DNA from: Lachnospiraceae bacterium
GTDB taxonomy: Bacteria > Bacillota > Clostridia > Lachnospirales > Lachnospiraceae
Reading direction: 5' to 3'
Length of the DNA: 8,061 nucleotides
NCBI GenBank assembly: GCA_017477805.1
Contig: JAFUUM010000132.1
Span: forward strand, 1-8,061
The position numbers and the translations under genes were made by a program. A model generated the notes under the pieces. It saw only the letters and a program-made list of their open reading frames with translations. It was not told the DNA's origin and searched no databases. This document shows, piece after piece, positions 1 to 6,683 of this stretch; within the stretch, counting starts at the first letter, position 1, and each line of letters starts with the position of its first letter.

Positions 1-421
1 CATAGCCCTGGATAAAGTATTCTCTCTCGGCCACATTTATGCAGTCACCTTTAGTTCTCAGGACCTGCATACCGTCTGCATCGGTCAGTGCGGTGCCACT
101 GCCGTCATCCAGAAATGCATCTATGTTCTGTAAGTGAGCCATGATAGTCTCAGGCGGCAGATCTGCTGCCCCCGTCAGATACGCAACGGTACTGGGCGCT
201 GCGGCAACGGCGTTCATGGCCTGCATATTGGTATCCAGGATCTTACCGAATTCAGCCTGCAGGTACCAGCACTGCCACTCCAGGACATCCTGGGCATCTT
301 TCTTTGCTTTGGATGTACTGGAAGAGTAGCTGATGATCACGGAAAGCAAAAGCGGGATCGCGATTGCAAGGACCATGGCGCCAACCAGTTTGGTTTTTAC
401 ACTGTTTAGATTGATCTTCAT
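1..421 (-). CDS. Methyl-accepting chemotaxis protein, N-terminal part (cut by window edge)
   Basis: Only the first 140 codons are present; the rest lies beyond base 1. A short basic N-terminus (MKINLNSVKTK) is followed by one membrane helix at about residues 12-33 and then an extracytoplasmic region. The helical stretch at about 38-105 and the motif ADGMQVLRTKGDCINVAERE at 115-134, followed by YF, match the start of a double-Cache sensor domain (D-x-G ... v-x-x-R-x-Y-F). In this family the missing part would hold a second helix, HAMP and the signalling domain that drives CheA, but none of that is visible here. The ATG at 421 is preceded by a GGGGG ribosome binding site. It has its own promoter and lies downstream of the rpsR terminator, so it is a separate transcription unit. 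A Cache-type histidine kinase or cyclase could begin the same way; a chemoreceptor is the most likely reading. The ligand is unknown. Confidence 0.75.
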   Translation of the reverse strand, partial: MKINLNSVKTKLVGAMVLAIAIPLLLSVIISYSSSTSKAKKDAQDVLEWQCWYLQAEFGKILDTNMQAMNAVAAAPSTVAYLTGAADLPPETIMAHLQNIDAFLDDGSGTALTDADGMQVLRTKGDCINVAEREYFIQGY

Positions 422-456
422 GAGAAAACCCCCTTTTTTTATTGTGCTTTAATGCA

Positions 457-485
457 ATTTTATGCCTGTTTTCTGATAAATTCAA
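457..485 (-). promoter_or_regulatory. SigA-type promoter for the chemoreceptor gene
   Basis: On the minus strand, TTGAAT (485-480) and TAAAAT (462-457) are separated by exactly 17 bases. This matches 4/6 and 5/6 of the TTGACA/TATAAT consensus. Transcription would start near 450 and give a leader of about 30 bases before the ATG at 421. I saw no good SigD-type (TAAA-N15-GCCGATAT) motility promoter here. Confidence 0.6.
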
Positions 486-581
486 TACATTTAGTACTTT
501 TTTGCACTGTTAAATTGATGTTGTCGACAAACTGGCTGACAAGTTGAATTCTCCGGGTTTTCCCATCTCCCCCGCTGGGCA

Positions 582-623
582 CAACAAAAAAGACGTTTTC
601 CGAATTTCTTCGGAAAACGTCTT
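582..623 (-). terminator. Intrinsic terminator of the rpsF-ssb-rpsR operon
   Basis: A perfect 15-bp inverted repeat spans 590-604 and 609-623, with the tetraloop TTTC (+ strand) at 605-608. Read on the minus strand it is followed by TTTTTGTTGT, so it terminates transcripts leaving rpsR, whose stop codon is 23 bases upstream. The + strand side lacks a T-run, so it looks one-directional. Confidence 0.92.
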
Positions 624-645
624 CTTATGACCTGTAGTACCGGGA

Positions 646-909
646 TTAATCCTGTACGTAGGGCATCAACGCAATGTGACGTGCACGCTTTACAGCTGTG
701 GTCAGTGCTCTCTGATGCTTTGCGCAGTTACCGGTGATACGTCTGGGAAGGATCTTACCTCTCTCGGATACGTATCTTTTCAGTCTGGCGGTATCCTTGT
801 AATTGATCTCGCCTTCTTTACCGCAGAATACGCAAACTTTCTTTCTTCTGCGAATGCCGCCTCTTCTCTTCATAGGAGAATCGGGTCTCTCACTCTTTGT
901 AAAAGCCAT
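646..909 (-). CDS. rpsR: 30S ribosomal protein S18
   Basis: This 87-residue protein is a component of the small ribosomal subunit platform, where it pairs with S6 on 16S rRNA. The basic N-terminus (MKRRGGIRRRKKVC) and the core KDTARLKRYVSERGKILPRR are characteristic of S18. It keeps Cys26, Cys29, Cys62 and His65 (CVFC ... CAKH), the zinc-ribbon form of S18. The ATG at 909 is chosen over an in-frame ATG at 963 because it has AGGAGG seven bases upstream and gives the usual S18 N-terminus; the longer version would overlap the end of ssb. It is the last gene of the operon, 22 bases after ssb, and is followed directly by a strong terminator. Confidence 0.97.
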   Translation of the reverse strand: MAFTKSERPDSPMKRRGGIRRRKKVCVFCGKEGEINYKDTARLKRYVSERGKILPRRITGNCAKHQRALTTAVKRARHIALMPYVQD

Positions 910-931
910 TTCAATGCCTCCTGTCAATCTC

Positions 932-1387
932 TTAGTTGAACGGGAGCTCCTCATCAATACCATCCGGAACGTTCATAAATCCGTCCGCTGCACCTGATGC
1001 GGGAGCCGCACCGCCTGCTCCGCCGGAAAAGTCCCCACCGGCTCCTGAGCTGTTCTTGCTCTCCGCGAATTCCTGATCTTCAACCACAACTTCGGTGGTG
1101 TACACGGTGGCACCGTCTTTGTTGGTGTAACTGCCGGTCTGAATGCGTCCGGTAACGGCGATCTTGATGCCTTTGCGGAAATACTTTTCTGCAAATTCAC
1201 CGCTTCTGCCAAAGGCTACACACTGGATGAAATCAGCGGTCTGCTGATTGTCACCGCCCTGGTTTCTGTTGAACCTTCTGTCAACTGCCAAAGTGTATCT
1301 TGCAATAGCCAGGGAGTTTTCTCCACCCTGGGAATATCTTACTTCAGGATCTCTCGTCAAGCGTCCCATAAGAATTACTTTATTCAT
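932..1387 (-). CDS. ssb: Single-stranded DNA-binding protein
   Basis: This 151-residue SSB binds single-stranded DNA during replication, recombination and repair, normally as a homotetramer. The OB-fold covers about residues 1-108, beginning MNKVILMGRLTRDPEVRY, with later strands at IQCVAFGRSGEFAEKYFRKG and TTEVVVEDQEF. A disordered linker rich in Gly, Ala and Ser spans about 109-138. It ends in an acidic tip, GIDEELPFN, the docking peptide for partner proteins in this family. The tip has one extra Asn after the usual terminal Pro-Phe. The ribosome binding site GGAGAA overlaps the short gap (13 bases) after rpsF, so translation of the two is probably coupled. It lies between the genes for S6 and S18, the standard bacterial arrangement. 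Confidence 0.97.
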   Translation of the reverse strand: MNKVILMGRLTRDPEVRYSQGGENSLAIARYTLAVDRRFNRNQGGDNQQTADFIQCVAFGRSGEFAEKYFRKGIKIAVTGRIQTGSYTNKDGATVYTTEVVVEDQEFAESKNSSGAGGDFSGGAGGAAPASGAADGFMNVPDGIDEELPFN

Positions 1388-1400
1388 GCGTTCTCCAATC

Positions 1401-1691
1401 TTACTGCTCGTCCTGTTTTACGCATAAATATCTGATAACGTTGTCCATGATTCTCATACGGTGCTCGATCTCTGCGGGAGCGGTAGGCTCTGCATCGAAC
1501 TGAACAAAGTAATAGAAAGCTTCGCTCATCTTCTGGATATCATAAGCGAGTTTCTTCTTACCCCAGTCATCCACATTGGTGATCTGGCCGCCGAATCTTT
1601 CGATCAGTTTCTTTACCTTTTCAAGGGTAGCGTTTCTGACCTCGTCATCGACATTTGCGCTAACAACAACGGCTAATTCATACTTCGTCAT
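1401..1691 (-). CDS. rpsF: 30S ribosomal protein S6
   Basis: This 96-residue protein of the small ribosomal subunit forms a heterodimer with S18 that binds the central domain of 16S rRNA. Family features include the opening MTKYELAVVVSANVDDE, the central GGQITNVDDWGKKKLAY strand-loop-strand, the aromatic YYFVQFDAEP strand and the closing RIMDNVIRYLCVKQDE. The length is normal. The ATG at 1691 has AGGAGG at 1705-1700, eight bases upstream. It is the first gene of the rpsF-ssb-rpsR operon, preceded by a strong promoter and a leader hairpin. The upstream fusion gene ends only nine bases before the -35 box. Confidence 0.97.
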   Translation of the reverse strand: MTKYELAVVVSANVDDEVRNATLEKVKKLIERFGGQITNVDDWGKKKLAYDIQKMSEAFYYFVQFDAEPTAPAEIEHRMRIMDNVIRYLCVKQDEQ

Positions 1692-1699
1692 TATTAGTA

Positions 1700-1736
1700 C
1701 CTCCTTTTGGTCTCTGGCCCTCAGCTTCCTGAGAGC
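1700..1736 (-). promoter_or_regulatory. Leader hairpin before rpsF, candidate S6:S18 autoregulatory RNA
   Basis: The rpsF leader of about 65 bases contains an 8-bp hairpin, GCTCTCAG-GAAG-CTGAGGGC, at 1736-1717 on the minus strand, with one G-U pair. The flanking CCTT just upstream could pair with AAGG of the Shine-Dalgarno region (AAAAGGAGG), which would enclose the hairpin and partly hide the ribosome binding site. It is established that the S6:S18 complex represses rpsF by binding a leader motif in many bacteria. Assigning this hairpin to that motif is my inference; I could not place the conserved CCG bulge with confidence. Confidence 0.4.
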
Positions 1737-1763
1737 AAGGAAATTAATATATCACGGAGCAAT

Positions 1764-1792
1764 AATATAGCATATTTCCGCAAGTGTTTCAA
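1764..1792 (-). promoter_or_regulatory. SigA-type promoter of the rpsF-ssb-rpsR operon, extended -10
   Basis: On the minus strand, TTGAAA (1792-1787), a 17-base spacer and TATATT (1769-1764) each match 5/6 of consensus. The spacer ends in TGC, which makes an extended -10. This is the best promoter in the window, as expected for a ribosomal protein operon. No terminator is visible between it and the upstream stop codon at 1801, so some read-through from the fusion gene is likely. Confidence 0.8.
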
Positions 1793-1800
1793 GTACTTTT

Positions 1801-4710
1801 TTACTTTCTTAATACAACGGTGGAAATGGATCTTCCCTCGATCTCAAAAACCTGCGCATTCAGATCTTCCAGGCTACCGGATGCCGTCTCCTCCAGGTCC
1901 ATCCTGTCCGTAGTCGTGTGTATATCGTAAGAAGTGTAATTCCCGGATAACCCCTGCAGGGAGAACTTTTGCACATCTCCTCTGTTGATCAGGACTATCA
2001 CCAGGACTTCCTTACCGTTCTCATCCGTGCCTGTAAAGGCCACGGGTTTTAACAGCTTCAGATCGTCATCTTCCGTTGTGATATCCACCCTGGTATATCC
2101 GGGTTTGATATATCTGGCGTAGTTGCCGAATTCCCAAAGCCTTCTGTTGGGTTTTGCCGTTTTCGTGCTTTTGTCCACGTAAATCAGTCCGTCCCGGTAA
2201 TCACCGTCCGCTACGCCTACCCAATACTGCCAGGAAAGCACGTTACAGATGGTCATGTCTTCATAGATCGTATCTGCCATGTTAAAGGCGGAATCCATAG
2301 TGTAATCCACGCCGTTCACCATCTCGCACCATTCGCTCATAACAAGCTGCAGGTCCGGATAATGAGAGTCTTTCCATTGCATGAACAACTGCTTCTTGAT
2401 CTTATCGGACCAGTAGGAATGGATGTCCATGGCGGTGAAATACGCACCCAGCTCCTCATCCTGCAGGATCGCATCCACATACGCTTTTGTGGCATCTCCG
2501 CCCCACTCTCCGCTTTCCGGTGCTGTCAGGGTTACTTTGTCTTCCAGTTCTCTGTTATGGAGCTCGGAAAGGAATACCTTCAGCACATCTCTTACGGCTT
2601 CCGGTGTGTAATGGCAGCCCTCCTGGCCACTGGTCCACTCCCACTGCGGTTCGTTGATGGGCGAGATCATGGTAACGGGGATCCCTTCTTCCCGGAAGTG
2701 CTCCGCAACATCAAATACATAATCCGCAAAGGCCTGATAATTTTCAGGTTCCAGGTTGGATGTACTTCCCTCGTCCATCAGCGCTTTCCCGTTTGTTGTT
2801 ACCTGCTCGATGGGGGAATTACAGAAAAAGACCACATCTTCCGCGCCGAGTTCCACGCAGCGGTTCATAAACCATACCGCATTTTCGTCCTTTTCCCAGT
2901 TATAGGATCCGTCTTCCGTAAGGAAGGACTGCGCTCTGCGGTTTTTGTCGCTGATATCGCCTTTTCCGGAGTCTGCGGAACCGGCACCCACATTATACCG
3001 GTAAATGGTCAGTCCGATGCCCTCTTCGGGATCATAGAGCCATTTGGCGATCTGTTCCCTCACCGGGATATCGATATCTCCGGCAGCTTCATCCCAACCG
3101 CCCACATACTGGGACCACCAGCAGGAACTGGTACCAAAGCCTTCCCAGGTCTGATAGGTGGTTCCGGGGTCGATGTTGAACGCACCGACAACTTCCTGTA
3201 CTTCGTTCTGTACTTCAATTTGCTTGGGCATATCTTCTTCCCCGCTCCCGTTCTCATTCATCGTGAACATCATCAGCAGATAATAAGCCAGGGGGATCAG
3301 TGCTAACGTAAGTTGAAAGATCGTCCGAAGCCGAAGTCCCACGGAGCCGATCCATTCCCGCTTTTCCGCCTTCCGGTCCTTGTCCTTCTTTCCCGCAGCC
3401 AAAAAACAAAGCAGCATAAGAGCCGTCAGTATAACAAAGATCAGAACATTCACAACCGGCAGGAACGGATGATCCGCGTTCAGATGTTTTAATGTGCCTC
3501 CAAAAGAGTGTCCCCATACCGGTTCCCTGTTAAACAGTTTTGCCAGGCCGTAAGGAAGCAGGTAGGTGCCGCTGTCCGTCAAGAATACCCATTCATAGCC
3601 GATAGCGCCTCTGATCAGGATCAACAACGCAGCCATACTTTCAAGGATCCAGGGAAGCCCTGCCAGTTTGGGATGCCGCTCTCTCCAGATTGGCATAACA
3701 TCCGCCAGTGCCAGAACCATAAAGGGGATCAGGAAAACGATCCAGTACTGGGAATAATCTGCCAGCAGGAAAAAGATTCCCCAGGAAAGAAAGCCGTACC
3801 GTACAGCCTCGCTGTTCTTGTGCCCCTCTTCCACTTTTCTGAAATAAGCAAAGAGCAGGCAGGCAAGGTAGGCGGGGATCAAAAGTGAGACCGCCCCAAT
3901 TCCTGGTATTTTGATCAGGCTGCTCCCCAGGAGCGTTCCCATCATGCCGTTCAGGATATTGCCTGCAACGGTGTCTTCCCGATGGAGGTAAACACTGCTC
4001 ATAAAGATGATCTTCTCAACAAGGGAAATGCTGACAAGTCCGATCATTGCCTGGCATAATTTCAGGATCTTCTTCTCGTATAAGAGAAGTATGGGGATGA
4101 AACACCATACCGCAAAATACTTCATACTGAAGGCCAGTGCAAAGTGCAAAATGGCAGCCTTGCGGCGGCCGCACATAAACATCCTCGTTCCCGACAGCAT
4201 AAAGATCAGGGAGATCACATCGTAATTTCCCGTGCCGATGCTGTAGATCAAAAGAAGTGCCGAAGAGGCTGCAGCGATGGCGACCTTATGAAGGTCCTCT
4301 TTGCCCCCATCGGGATCTAAGATCTTTCGGATGAGGACGATCTCCCGGATCACCAGGAGATACGCTGCCAGCACCAGTGCTTTCCCCCACAGGATGAATA
4401 CTGTCAATTCCTGTGCGTTAAGTCCTGTTATTTTCTCGTAGATGTAGCAGGGCAGATTCCAGATCGCAAAGATGAAATAGAGCGTCATGTCATAATGGGC
4501 ACTCATGTCCACGTGGTAATACGTATTTCCCGTATGGACCAGTTCACAATCCTTGTAATAGTTCAATATATTTCCGGAAAACAAGGAATCCCAGAAACAG
4601 ATACCATGCCTCTGGGTGGATAAAAGATCCATATATGCGAATGAAATGAATGTGACCACTCCCACAAGACAAAGGATCAGCCACTCTGCTCGAAACTTCT
4701 TTGCTTTCAT
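1801..4710 (-). CDS. GT-C-like polytopic membrane protein fused to a GH30 glycoside hydrolase
   Basis: This 969-residue protein has two enzyme-like halves. Residues 1-485 carry about 11-13 hydrophobic helices. The motif GTGNYDVISLIFMLSG (159-174) and the K-containing pair at 186-211 (AFSMKYFAVWCFIPILLLYEKK) resemble GT-C/GT87-type glycosyltransferases, which use lipid-linked sugars outside the membrane. Asp41 or Asp68 in the first outer loop is a candidate catalytic residue. Positive loops (GRRK, WRERHPK, KKDKDRKAEKRE) place the last helix (463-483) running outward, so the rest is extracytoplasmic. Residues about 507-969 form a GH30-type domain: TWEGFGTSSCWW at 521-532, acid/base Glu687 in SPINEPQWEW, nucleophile Glu793 in MSEW, and a beta-rich end closing in SISTVVLRK. 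GH30 enzymes are retaining hydrolases; the endo-beta-1,6-galactanase branch looks closest by eye, but the substrate is not proven. The ATG has AGGAAAG upstream, just past a terminator. The reading frame is unbroken across the junction. Confidence 0.82.
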   Translation of the reverse strand: MKAKKFRAEWLILCLVGVVTFISFAYMDLLSTQRHGICFWDSLFSGNILNYYKDCELVHTGNTYYHVDMSAHYDMTLYFIFAIWNLPCYIYEKITGLNAQELTVFILWGKALVLAAYLLVIREIVLIRKILDPDGGKEDLHKVAIAAASSALLLIYSIGTGNYDVISLIFMLSGTRMFMCGRRKAAILHFALAFSMKYFAVWCFIPILLLYEKKILKLCQAMIGLVSISLVEKIIFMSSVYLHREDTVAGNILNGMMGTLLGSSLIKIPGIGAVSLLIPAYLACLLFAYFRKVEEGHKNSEAVRYGFLSWGIFFLLADYSQYWIVFLIPFMVLALADVMPIWRERHPKLAGLPWILESMAALLILIRGAIGYEWVFLTDSGTYLLPYGLAKLFNREPVWGHSFGGTLKHLNADHPFLPVVNVLIFVILTALMLLCFLAAGKKDKDRKAEKREWIGSVGLRLRTIFQLTLALIPLAYYLLMMFTMNENGSGEEDMPKQIEVQNEVQEVVGAFNIDPGTTYQTWEGFGTSSCWWSQYVGGWDEAAGDIDIPVREQIAKWLYDPEEGIGLTIYRYNVGAGSADSGKGDISDKNRRAQSFLTEDGSYNWEKDENAVWFMNRCVELGAEDVVFFCNSPIEQVTTNGKALMDEGSTSNLEPENYQAFADYVFDVAEHFREEGIPVTMISPINEPQWEWTSGQEGCHYTPEAVRDVLKVFLSELHNRELEDKVTLTAPESGEWGGDATKAYVDAILQDEELGAYFTAMDIHSYWSDKIKKQLFMQWKDSHYPDLQLVMSEWCEMVNGVDYTMDSAFNMADTIYEDMTICNVLSWQYWVGVADGDYRDGLIYVDKSTKTAKPNRRLWEFGNYARYIKPGYTRVDITTEDDDLKLLKPVAFTGTDENGKEVLVIVLINRGDVQKFSLQGLSGNYTSYDIHTTTDRMDLEETASGSLEDLNAQVFEIEGRSISTVVLRK

Positions 4711-4722
4711 ATTCTTTCCTGC

Positions 4723-4753
4723 AAAAAATGGCCCCCGCCGTAGCGGAGGCCAT
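4723..4753 (-). terminator. Intrinsic terminator directly before the GT-C::GH30 start codon
   Basis: An 11-bp stem spans 4728-4738 and 4743-4753 with the minus-strand loop TACG, followed on the minus strand by TTTTTT (4728-4723). It lies 23 bases after the DUF5722 stop codon. The Shine-Dalgarno AGGAAAG of the next gene (4720-4714) begins two bases beyond the T-run. It must therefore end most DUF5722 transcripts and limit expression of the fusion gene, unless a promoter I cannot see lies nearby. The + strand side also has a T-rich tract, but no gene there would need it. Confidence 0.85.
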
Positions 4754-4776
4754 CCATTTTTGTTTTATTCGATGGA

Positions 4777-6423
4777 CTATCTCAGTACCTGACCCCAGTC
4801 AGCAATACCGATCACAGCCTTTGCCCATGCGCTGTAAGCATCATCAGCTTTACCAAGGTTTGCATATACTTCAAATGCCTTGCCCTGGAATACAGCTCCG
4901 GTAACGGGATCCTGATAGAACACGATACCTTCAACATAAGGATTTCTCTTAACTGCCTCATATGCTGCATAGATCGCTGCACCCTGGATCACGTCACCGT
5001 GAGAAGCAGGGATAGCAACCTCAGATGCGATGATGGAACGAACAGTGCCCTGAGGGCTCAGCATTGCGGGCTGTGTCATGAAGTTGGTCACAACGCTCAG
5101 GTTCTCAAAGCTTACCATCTTGTTGGAAGTCTTCATGCTCTTGTAGATCGCACCTGCAGGGTTTCCGGTGTAATCCCAGAACTTAGCCCATGTCAGGGGT
5201 ACGGGATGGGGATGGATCGCCAGAGACCAGTTGATGTTACCTTCAGAGGTAATCATGTTGTTGAAGTAGGTCAGGAAATCGTCGCCATCAATATAGGTGT
5301 AATACTCGGCATTGTTAACCGGGTTGTTTCTGTTCCAGTTCTGATCGATACAAACGAAACATCTTGCGTTTGCATTAGCACTCTTAACTGCGTTGTAGCA
5401 TACACGGAAGGTCTCCATGTAATCACGAACATACTGTTCCCAGCTGTAACCGGGAGTCCATGCTACATAGTTCCACATACGCTCGTTAACTTCGTTACCG
5501 ATGATGAAGTCCTGAGAATCAAAGGTAGCTGCGATTCTGTGCAGTTTGTCTGCATACTGAAGCTGTGCCCACTGAGAAGTGTTATTCAGCATGTACAGAT
5601 CAACGCCGTTCGGGATGGGATGGGTATCCAGAGCGGGATTTGCATTGGGGTGATTGAAGTTAGGCTGGGTACCTTTGTTGTTTACCTGAAGGATCTGGGT
5701 GTTGGAGCCTGCTCCGTGTCCAAGATCGATCCAGTAGTTACCAAACTTAACCATCTCACCGCCGGCACTACCCTGTAAGCTTACCACAGGAATGGTGTGG
5801 AAAGGCTTTGTAGCGGTAGCAAGCAATTCGGGGTTGGTGATGTACTGTGCGGTTGTGCAAAGTTTTACAACGCCGCCCTGTTTAACAGCGAAACCGTACT
5901 TGTAGTACAGGCCGTTAGCTTCATAAGGGAAGGTTACTGCGGGAGTCAGGCTCAGGGGAACCTGTGCAACCACGGTAGAACCTGCGCCTACTGCATAGGT
6001 GTGAACTTCCATCTTAACAACGTACAGGATTTTGTCGTCGCTGGCAGGAAGCTTAGGCAGAGTAGCGCTCAGCTTAACGGTGTTTGCATCAACCAGATAT
6101 GCGCCGTTACCGGTAGGTACAGTTACAGTGGTAGCAGCGGTAGTGGTTCCGGTGTATGCGGGAACAGTGCTGAGGTTGGTAGCGGGATCATAAGCCTGTC
6201 TGCCTTCAGCCTTACCGTTGTTTACATAGTGAGAATATAATGCGTTGAAATCATTTCCGAAAGCGGCCTTCAGATCGGGATAGGTGTTTGCATAGTATTC
6301 CGCATCAAACACGTTACCGTCCGCCATCTTATAAGGAGCTGCATAAGCAGTCATCCCGGTACTACCAAGACACAGTACTGCTACTAATAATGCAGCAAGC
6401 ATCCTTTTAAAACTTTTCTTCAT
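4777..6423 (-). CDS. Secreted DUF5722 protein, probable TIM-barrel glycoside hydrolase
   Basis: This is a 548-residue exported protein. A typical signal peptide (KKSFKRMLAALLVAVLCLG) ends with probable cleavage after Ala28 (AYA-AP). Residues 38-76 hold the FDAEYYANTYPDLKAAFG...HYVNNGKAEGR motif seen once or repeatedly in Lachnospiraceae surface proteins. A Thr-rich linker (about 85-103) and a beta-rich region (about 108-200) follow. From about 210 the protein matches DUF5722: IIGNEVNERMWNY (307-319), FRVCYNAVKSANANARC (339-355), WSLAIHPHPVPLTW (399-412), NLSVVTNFM and VRSIIASEVA (461-470). The pattern is that of a clan-A hydrolase, with Glu311 (NE) as acid/base and Glu468 (SE) as nucleophile; this role is inferred. 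There is no sorting motif or C-terminal anchor, so it is released or held by the N-terminal motif. Arg codons checked are CGT or AGA, as in the ribosomal genes, suggesting high expression. It has its own promoter and terminator. Confidence 0.85.
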   Translation of the reverse strand: MKKSFKRMLAALLVAVLCLGSTGMTAYAAPYKMADGNVFDAEYYANTYPDLKAAFGNDFNALYSHYVNNGKAEGRQAYDPATNLSTVPAYTGTTTAATTVTVPTGNGAYLVDANTVKLSATLPKLPASDDKILYVVKMEVHTYAVGAGSTVVAQVPLSLTPAVTFPYEANGLYYKYGFAVKQGGVVKLCTTAQYITNPELLATATKPFHTIPVVSLQGSAGGEMVKFGNYWIDLGHGAGSNTQILQVNNKGTQPNFNHPNANPALDTHPIPNGVDLYMLNNTSQWAQLQYADKLHRIAATFDSQDFIIGNEVNERMWNYVAWTPGYSWEQYVRDYMETFRVCYNAVKSANANARCFVCIDQNWNRNNPVNNAEYYTYIDGDDFLTYFNNMITSEGNINWSLAIHPHPVPLTWAKFWDYTGNPAGAIYKSMKTSNKMVSFENLSVVTNFMTQPAMLSPQGTVRSIIASEVAIPASHGDVIQGAAIYAAYEAVKRNPYVEGIVFYQDPVTGAVFQGKAFEVYANLGKADDAYSAWAKAVIGIADWGQVLR

Positions 6424-6481
6424 TGTTTTAATTCCCCCTTCCTTGGTTTTCTGTGAGTTTTAGATTTAAACAATGTACTTC

Positions 6482-6510
6482 ATTCTACACCCTAAATATC
6501 GGTCAATCAA
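6482..6510 (-). promoter_or_regulatory. SigA-type promoter for the DUF5722 gene
   Basis: On the minus strand, TTGATT (6510-6505), 17 bases and TAGAAT (6487-6482) match 4/6 and 5/6 of consensus. Transcription would start near 6475, giving a leader of about 50 bases with a GGAAGGGGG ribosome binding site. The rest of the gap between this gene and the DUF951 gene (6511-6683) is AT-rich; I see no gene, convincing terminator or known RNA motif in it. Confidence 0.65.
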
Positions 6511-6683
6511 GCGATTTTATGAACATTTAATCATTATCACGAGATTTTTAAGACTATTTTGCATTTATTCTTGCAATTCAAAAGTCCGCATTTAGGGGTG
6601 CGGGTCAAAAACCGCTCCACATCTTGTATTGAAGCGTCCTTTTTCCCTGTTTTCTTGCAAAAATTAAGGATTTTCCTGCATTT

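Noticed and set aside
910..963. Upstream ATG extending rpsR by 18 codons
   Set aside because: The extension would overlap the end of ssb, lacks a good ribosome binding site and does not match S18; the ATG at 909 does.
2362..3306. Open frame of 314 codons on the + strand
   Set aside because: It lies wholly inside the GH30 half of the fusion gene on the opposite strand, has no ribosome binding site or recognisable domain, and its protein is a low-sense mix typical of an antisense shadow.
4999..5778. Open frame of 259 codons on the + strand, plus another at 5797-6240
   Set aside because: Both are antisense to the DUF5722 gene. The strong codon bias of that gene leaves few stops on the other strand, which explains their length.
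6496..6530. SigD-like promoter (TAAA ... CCGATAT) upstream of the DUF5722 gene
   Set aside because: The spacer is three bases too short, and the overlapping SigA promoter with 17-base spacing is a better match.
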